Assembly: GCA_024232355.1 (NCBI GenBank)
Contig: JAAEPW010000209.1
Coordinates: 1 to 64,000 of the forward strand
DNA from: Chloroflexota bacterium
Lineage (GTDB): Bacteria > Chloroflexota > Anaerolineae > B4-G1
Length of the DNA stretch: 64,000 nt
Direction of reading: 5' to 3'
The notes beneath the pieces were generated by a model. The model was not told the origin of the DNA and did no database searches. It saw nothing but the letters and a program-made list of their open reading frames with translations. The translations under genes were made by a program, and so were the position numbers. The number at the start of each line of letters is the position of its first letter. The first letter of the stretch is position 1. Below, in pieces: positions 59,330 through 64,000 of this stretch.

Positions 59330-61579
59330 ATGACGTCCCTCTGGTCGAAATTGATAAAACTCGTGCGCACACCGCTTTTCTGGCTGAGCATCCTCTACAT
59401 TCTGGTTGGTGTGATCTATGCACTGGTCACGCCAGTGCTCGAAAAACCAGACGAGGATGGTCACTATGGCTACATCCTCTACATGCGGGAACACCATGCA
59501 CTCCCCCCACTCACTTTTGCGGACGGGTTCCCATCCGAGTACAAGCAACCGCCCTTGTATTATTTGATCGCTTTAACAATGACCGCTTGGCTACCCGACG
59601 ATGCAGACCCGGATCATCTGTTGGTAACCAATCCCTACCGGGACCTTTCGGTGCCCGGTCACCGGAACGACAACCGAAATATATTCCTTCACCCGCCATA
59701 CCTGACGCCGTTGGCATTGGGTGCCAGATTGATATCTTTGCTCTTTGGCCTGGGGACAGTAATCGTCTCCCATTTTCTCGCGTCACAGTTGCTCCCCAAA
59801 ACATCCTGGTTTCCCATCGCTACGGCTGCGGTCCTAGGATTCCAGCCCCAGTTTTTGTACATGGCGACAGCAGTCAACAACGACGTGGCGATTGCGTTTT
59901 TTGGCGCGTTGGCGCTCGCCATTCTGATACACCGTTTACAAAAAGGGCACTCGACCCATTTCGCCGTGTGGATGGGAGGAATCCTCGGCCTCGCCAGTAT
60001 CACCAAGGTGAGCGGTTTGGTCTTTTTTCCCCTGACAGCTTTGGCCTTGCTCCTGATTCACCGTGGTTTCCGGCGATCCTTTTTCCGAGACGGCATCATC
60101 ATCCTGCTCGTCGCGCTGCTCGTCGGCGGGTGGTGGTACGCGCGGAATGCCTGGTTGTACGACGACCCGTTGTCTATTGGCGTGCATATATCGGGCGACA
60201 CAACGGCGAGATCGTTTGGTCAGCGGATCAGACACGACCTATCTAGCATTGAGCATACATTTTGGGCCAACCCATCCCGGACCTTTGTCAGCCAAATGTG
60301 GTTGGACAAAATCATCATCTGGTGGGGACGAATCAGTCTGGGACTTTTCGCGTTGAGCTTTGTTGTCAACCGGCAGCATCACGCATCACGCATCACGCCT
60401 CAGGCCTGGATCGTGTTGCTGAGTTGGCCCATCACCTTTTTTCTCTTGTTGATCACCTACTGGACCCAGGAAGCTTCGTGGGCATACGGACGGTTGCTGT
60501 TCCCGGCGATTGCGTCTATCGCTTTGTTGTTCGTCGCAGGATGGTTGTACGCATTTCCCTACAGTTGGCGACGCATAGTGATGCCGGTTAGCGCTGGGCT
60601 GGTGGTGATCGTCAGTATCCTCATCCCTTTCGTGAGCATATACCCATTGTATCATCCTTGGCGTAAATGGGCAGAGGAACAGATCGAATATCCAATGGAC
60701 GTCATCTACACAGAGCTGGCAACAGGGAGTCGGGTGGCCCATCTCGTCGGCTACAATGTACCCGAACCTTTTGCTACGCCAGGAACGTACACGCCAGTCG
60801 AACTATGCTGGAAGCCGCTGGCCCAGACGAACACGCGCTACACGATTTTTGTACACCTCTTGGACCTCAGTCAACTGGACACTCATAGCTCTCCCGGCGT
60901 ATGGGGCTCGCGGAGGACGTATCCGGGGTTGGGCAACTTGCCTACAGACCGATGGACACCTGGCAAGGTATTCTGTGACGAGGTTATGGTGCACGTTTCT
61001 CCAGACGCCCCCACGCCTCTCGCCGCCGCCATAGAGGTTGGCTTCCTCGATCTCGAAACCGGTGACCGTTTACGGGCGTCGAGCGCAGAGGGCGACCCTT
61101 ACGACGTGATGATCGTCAGAGGTATCTCGATTCTGTCGGCCAAAGAATTGCCAGCGATTGAGCAGCCAGCCAGTTATGTTCTAGGCAATGCAATTGGACT
61201 GAATCAAATACAGCTTTTGGACACTAGAGATGATACAATCACGCTGACACTGACCTGGCAATCGCTTCACCCCGTGCCCTACGATGCGACGACCTTTGTT
61301 CACTTGAGAGGGGCCGATGGAAATATCCTGGCACAGGTGGACCGCCAACCGCTGGACGGTCGTTTACCCACATCATATTGGCTTCCCGGTCAACTAGTCA
61401 CGGATACGGTCAGTCTGTCGCCGGTGTACAACACAGACATGGAACAGCTTGTGTGGACCATCGGCATGTACACGTGGCCGTCGTTGGAACGTCTCCCGGT
61501 AGTGGATGCAGACGGAAACCCTCAACCCGACAACGCAATTTTGATTGACACATTACTCCCGGTACAGACGAAGGAATAG
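59330..61579 (+). CDS. GT39/PMT-like membrane glycosyltransferase with two beta-sandwich repeats
   Basis: The product has 749 residues. Outer loop 1 reads LEKPDEDGHYGYILYMREHH with the acid pair, and EYKQPPLYYLIALTMTAWLP follows, typical of PMT-like proteins that need a polyprenyl-linked sugar. There are ten or so helices to residue 440 (GFQPQFLYMATAVNNDVAIA is a conserved inner-loop segment). Two shared-type beta-sandwich units follow, the first with VELCWKPLAQTNTRYTIFVH and the second with TTFVHLRGADG and PTSYWLPGQLVTD. An ACGCATCACG tract (60376-60398) encodes HHASRIT in a loop. ATG at 59330 has GGAG 11 bases upstream. It lies six bases before the next gene, so the two are coupled. Substrate unknown. 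Confidence 0.85.
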   Translation: MTSLWSKLIKLVRTPLFWLSILYILVGVIYALVTPVLEKPDEDGHYGYILYMREHHALPPLTFADGFPSEYKQPPLYYLIALTMTAWLPDDADPDHLLVTNPYRDLSVPGHRNDNRNIFLHPPYLTPLALGARLISLLFGLGTVIVSHFLASQLLPKTSWFPIATAAVLGFQPQFLYMATAVNNDVAIAFFGALALAILIHRLQKGHSTHFAVWMGGILGLASITKVSGLVFFPLTALALLLIHRGFRRSFFRDGIIILLVALLVGGWWYARNAWLYDDPLSIGVHISGDTTARSFGQRIRHDLSSIEHTFWANPSRTFVSQMWLDKIIIWWGRISLGLFALSFVVNRQHHASRITPQAWIVLLSWPITFFLLLITYWTQEASWAYGRLLFPAIASIALLFVAGWLYAFPYSWRRIVMPVSAGLVVIVSILIPFVSIYPLYHPWRKWAEEQIEYPMDVIYTELATGSRVAHLVGYNVPEPFATPGTYTPVELCWKPLAQTNTRYTIFVHLLDLSQLDTHSSPGVWGSRRTYPGLGNLPTDRWTPGKVFCDEVMVHVSPDAPTPLAAAIEVGFLDLETGDRLRASSAEGDPYDVMIVRGISILSAKELPAIEQPASYVLGNAIGLNQIQLLDTRDDTITLTLTWQSLHPVPYDATTFVHLRGADGNILAQVDRQPLDGRLPTSYWLPGQLVTDTVSLSPVYNTDMEQLVWTIGMYTWPSLERLPVVDADGNPQPDNAILIDTLLPVQTKE
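60376..60398 (+). repeat. ACGCATCACG-type short tandem repeat in coding DNA, copy 2
   Basis: Two to three units of ATCACGC in a row encode HHASRIT in an inter-helix loop of the gene at 59330-61579. Related to 32210-32263 and 62740-62787. Confidence 0.75.
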
Positions 61580-61584
61580 CGACT

Positions 61585-63993
61585 TTGAAACAGAAACCGA
61601 GCAAATCGCATCGAGCCATCTATATCTGCCTGGCAGCGCTACTACTGGGAATCCTCTTTGCCCAGGCAATGACCAGCATCCCGCGCCAGTCCATCACTTT
61701 TGACGAAGACCTGCACATCTCTACCGGCTATGGCGTCGTGCGCACGGGCGACCTCCGCCTGGTCGAGGACCACCCGCCACTGCTTGGGCTTTGGATGAGC
61801 TGGCCCCTTTTGCTCTCGCCAGACACCCCCAACCCGTGGGACGTACCCGCCTGGGAATACGGCGACCGGCGGCTCTTTGTGCGCAACGAGATCTGGTGGA
61901 GCCTGCCCATAGATACGTGGTCCATTCCTCCCCGCATCCCGGTTGCCTGGTTGGCGATGCTGATGGGGGCCGTTCTTTTCCGTTGGGCCTCCGAGTGGTT
62001 TGGCCCTCGTGCCGGGCTCGTGGCCCTGGCATTCTTTGTCTTTGATCCAAATATCCTGGCCCACGGAACGCTGGCTACCCTCGACCTGGGAGTGGCCTGC
62101 TTTATGTTTATCGCCATGTACGGCGTCCAGCGCATCTTGCACCGGCCCAGCCGGACAAATTTACTAATGGGCGGAGTTCTTTTAGGGTTGGCGTTGGGGG
62201 CAAAGGTGTCCGCCGTGATCGTGCTTCCCATTGGCGTTGGCCTGATCGTTCTGTGGGGTCTCGTTAAACGCTGGCGAGGCAAGCTGGTGAGCCGTGTGTT
62301 CGTCTACCTGGGCGTCGCCTTCCTGACATTGTGGGCCGTTCATCTCTGTGACTTTGGTCCTCCACCTGGATTCTCTTTTTCGCTCCCCGCCCCAAACTAT
62401 TGGAACTCGTTCCTGCGGGTAGGACGACACGTCGCCACGGGCAATCCGGCCTATCTGCTGGGTGAGACGTACATAGGCGGACGGTGGTACTATTTTCCCA
62501 TCGTCTTTGCGCTCAAGACACCTCTGCCCACCATCTTGCTCGTCGGCGCGGCCCTGGGAATGACCCTGCTGACCGCGTGGAAAAACCCACGCCATCGTTG
62601 GCGAGCGCTGATTGTGGGCAGCCTGCCAGCAGGCTATTTTGCTATGAGCATGGCAAATCAAATCAACTTGGGCTACCGGCACATACTTCCCATTCTGCCC
62701 TTCCTATACCTCTTTATCGCCCACCTGGTTTCCCACTATCTCACGCATCACGCATCACGTATCACGCATCACGCACCACGCATCACGACCATAGTGCTAT
62801 TACTCTGGCAGATCATCGGTACACTATCCGTTTGGCCCTTTTACCTGACCTTTTTCAACGAAATCGCAGGCGGGCCAGAAAACGGCTACCGCCACCTGGC
62901 CGACTCGAACGTGGACTGGGGCCAAGGATCAAAGGCACTGCGCGACTATTTGAAAGCCCAGTCCTGGCCCGACGTGAAATGGAGCAGTTTTACGTTTTTC
63001 ATCCAACCAGAACTGTACGAGGTCCAAGCCACGCCGCTGCCTCCGCTGGCAGACGCTCCAGCCGTGCTACCCACCCGTTTTAATCCCGCATCCGGCACCT
63101 ACATCATCAGTGCCTCCACGTTGCGGGGGTTACAGCTCATTGATCGGGAAATGTACAACTGGTTCTGGCACCGAGAGCCGGATGATGTGATCGCCAACGC
63201 GATGCTCGTCTACCACGTCACAGAAAGAACGCCGCCCCCAACCTGGTTGGCCCAGTGCAGTGTGCCATTCGCTCCACTGTCGCCCGACGCGGTGGTCGAA
63301 GGATTTGGCCGTGCCGACCTACGCACATTGACCTTTGACTGCACGCAGAGTTGGGTTTATCCAGGTGGTGGTGAGTCTTCCGGATGGTACGTGCTCCACC
63401 GAGAAACGGAGGTGCAAGCCGACAGTTTTACCCGGCAGCAACTCGCTCCAGCGCGACTCGGCTTTGAGCAGAAAATCCCCCGCGAGACTCCACCCTTGAC
63501 CGTCTTTGAGTGGGACCCCCAGGCACTGACCCTTCCGACTGGAGAAGGACTGCTCTGGGCATCGCCGGTCGAGTGGCCCCCGGCTCAGGCAGAGGCTGAA
63601 GGAACGACGGTCTCTGTCCCCGTCAAGATGGATGGCCCACTGACTTTTCTGGGATACGAATTACTACAGGACGAACACCTGGTCGATTTGATCACCTATT
63701 GGCGGGTGACGGGCAAGCCGGACGGCCCCTTCTCCCTGATGGGCCACCTGGTGGGGCCAAATGGCATTCCCGTGGCCGTAGGAGACGGTTTGGGTGTTCC
63801 TTGGGACCAATTGCACCCTGGCGACCTCGTGGCACAGCGTCACATCCTTCCTATTCCGCCAGAATTGGCGGACGGATCATACTGGCTTCAGACCGGCGCC
63901 TATTGGTTGGATAGGACAGAGCGATGGAATGTTCTATCCGGCGGCGCAATGGCCGGAGATCGCATCCTACTGACAGCACTCGATATTCCCTGA
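61585..63993 (+). CDS. GT39-type glycosyltransferase, DE-H paralogue family
   Basis: The product has 802 residues. ITFDEDLHISTGYGVVRTGD and EDHPPLLGLWMSWPLLL carry the acid pair and HPP motif. QINLGYRHILPILPFLYLFI and DSNVDWGQGSKALRDYLKAQ place it with the paralogues. Between them, at the same loop position as in the gene at 30961, a tract of ACGCATCACG repeats encodes THHASRITHHAPRIT. The tail has the shared beta-sandwich (LTFLGYELLQDEHLVD, WDQLHPGDLVAQRHILPIP). The start is a TTG with AAGGA nine bases upstream. It is the second gene of an operon with 59330 and ends seven bases before the window edge. Substrate unknown. Confidence 0.87.
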   Translation: MKQKPSKSHRAIYICLAALLLGILFAQAMTSIPRQSITFDEDLHISTGYGVVRTGDLRLVEDHPPLLGLWMSWPLLLSPDTPNPWDVPAWEYGDRRLFVRNEIWWSLPIDTWSIPPRIPVAWLAMLMGAVLFRWASEWFGPRAGLVALAFFVFDPNILAHGTLATLDLGVACFMFIAMYGVQRILHRPSRTNLLMGGVLLGLALGAKVSAVIVLPIGVGLIVLWGLVKRWRGKLVSRVFVYLGVAFLTLWAVHLCDFGPPPGFSFSLPAPNYWNSFLRVGRHVATGNPAYLLGETYIGGRWYYFPIVFALKTPLPTILLVGAALGMTLLTAWKNPRHRWRALIVGSLPAGYFAMSMANQINLGYRHILPILPFLYLFIAHLVSHYLTHHASRITHHAPRITTIVLLLWQIIGTLSVWPFYLTFFNEIAGGPENGYRHLADSNVDWGQGSKALRDYLKAQSWPDVKWSSFTFFIQPELYEVQATPLPPLADAPAVLPTRFNPASGTYIISASTLRGLQLIDREMYNWFWHREPDDVIANAMLVYHVTERTPPPTWLAQCSVPFAPLSPDAVVEGFGRADLRTLTFDCTQSWVYPGGGESSGWYVLHRETEVQADSFTRQQLAPARLGFEQKIPRETPPLTVFEWDPQALTLPTGEGLLWASPVEWPPAQAEAEGTTVSVPVKMDGPLTFLGYELLQDEHLVDLITYWRVTGKPDGPFSLMGHLVGPNGIPVAVGDGLGVPWDQLHPGDLVAQRHILPIPPELADGSYWLQTGAYWLDRTERWNVLSGGAMAGDRILLTALDIP
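62740..62787 (+). repeat. ACGCATCACG-type short tandem repeat in coding DNA, copy 3
   Basis: About five units (ACGCATCACG, ACGTATCACG, ACGCACCACG) encode THHASRITHHAPRIT in a loop before a membrane helix. It is the clearest copy of this repeat in the window. Confidence 0.85.
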
Positions 63994-64000
63994 TAACTAG

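Noticed and set aside
62740..62787. CRISPR array
   Set aside because: The units are about ten bases, directly tandem without unique spacers, and lie inside a coding region. No cas gene is present.

Overview
The window looks like a chromosomal stretch of an uncultured Chloroflexota bacterium of the Anaerolineae/Caldilineae type. That is inference from the gene content: a run of PMT_2/GT39-type membrane glycosyltransferases, secreted proteins with the YLPLV/YLPVV signature near the C-terminus, DUF1028/DUF5946/DUF4349 proteins, a PGM1-like ATP-grasp ligase, and intergenic DNA full of short degenerate palindromic repeats. Starts are mostly bacterial Shine-Dalgarno type, with several TTG/GTG starts and two candidate leaderless promoters. 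No rRNA, intact tRNA, CRISPR array or intact insertion sequence was seen.

Layout. 1-23.2 kb is almost entirely minus strand. It holds the 5' part of an SLC13 permease, a DUF1028 Ntn-hydrolase, a DUF5946 protein, a GrdB-like selenoprotein (in-frame UGA plus a SECIS-like hairpin), two GNAT acetyltransferases around an alpha/beta hydrolase, a membrane sensor-like protein, a zinc phospholipase C-like protein, an Fe-S oxidoreductase, a Nudix hydrolase, threonine aldolase, an ATP-grasp ligase, a TetR-FtsX-LolD-type ABC unit, a ribosomal S1-like/ClpC pair, a DUF4349 lipoprotein, a metallophosphoesterase and an M1 peptidase. 23.4-33.4 kb is a plus-strand operon of four large membrane glycosyltransferase-type proteins and one small HExxH protein. 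33.4-39.7 kb has two more membrane glycosyltransferase-type genes and a secreted protein. 40-50.3 kb is a tight six-gene operon: DUF4956, CotH-like, VTC domain, CotH plus beta-helix, membrane protein, CotH plus lamin-tail domain. 50.3-59 kb (minus) has a SUMF1-type secreted protein, two GT39 paralogues and another CotH protein. 59.3-64 kb (plus) has two more glycosyltransferases.

How the genes may work together. From 23 kb on, the window is devoted to envelope or extracellular polymer chemistry. Eleven polytopic glycosyltransferase-like proteins all end in the same kind of extracytoplasmic beta-sandwich domain. They are interleaved with four CotH-kinase-family proteins, a VTC (polyphosphate-polymerase type) domain and DUF4956. 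The simplest reading is a system that builds and modifies a surface glycan or glycoprotein, with secreted kinase-like and polyphosphate-type enzymes acting on the same surface. This is inference; substrates cannot be read from sequence.

The observations most worth following are the UGA-containing selenoprotein, the DUF4956-CotH-VTC operon with partly degenerate kinase sites, the beta-sandwich tail shared by all the glycosyltransferases, coding sequence built from dispersed repeats inside membrane-protein loops, and a truncated tRNA-Gln relic.
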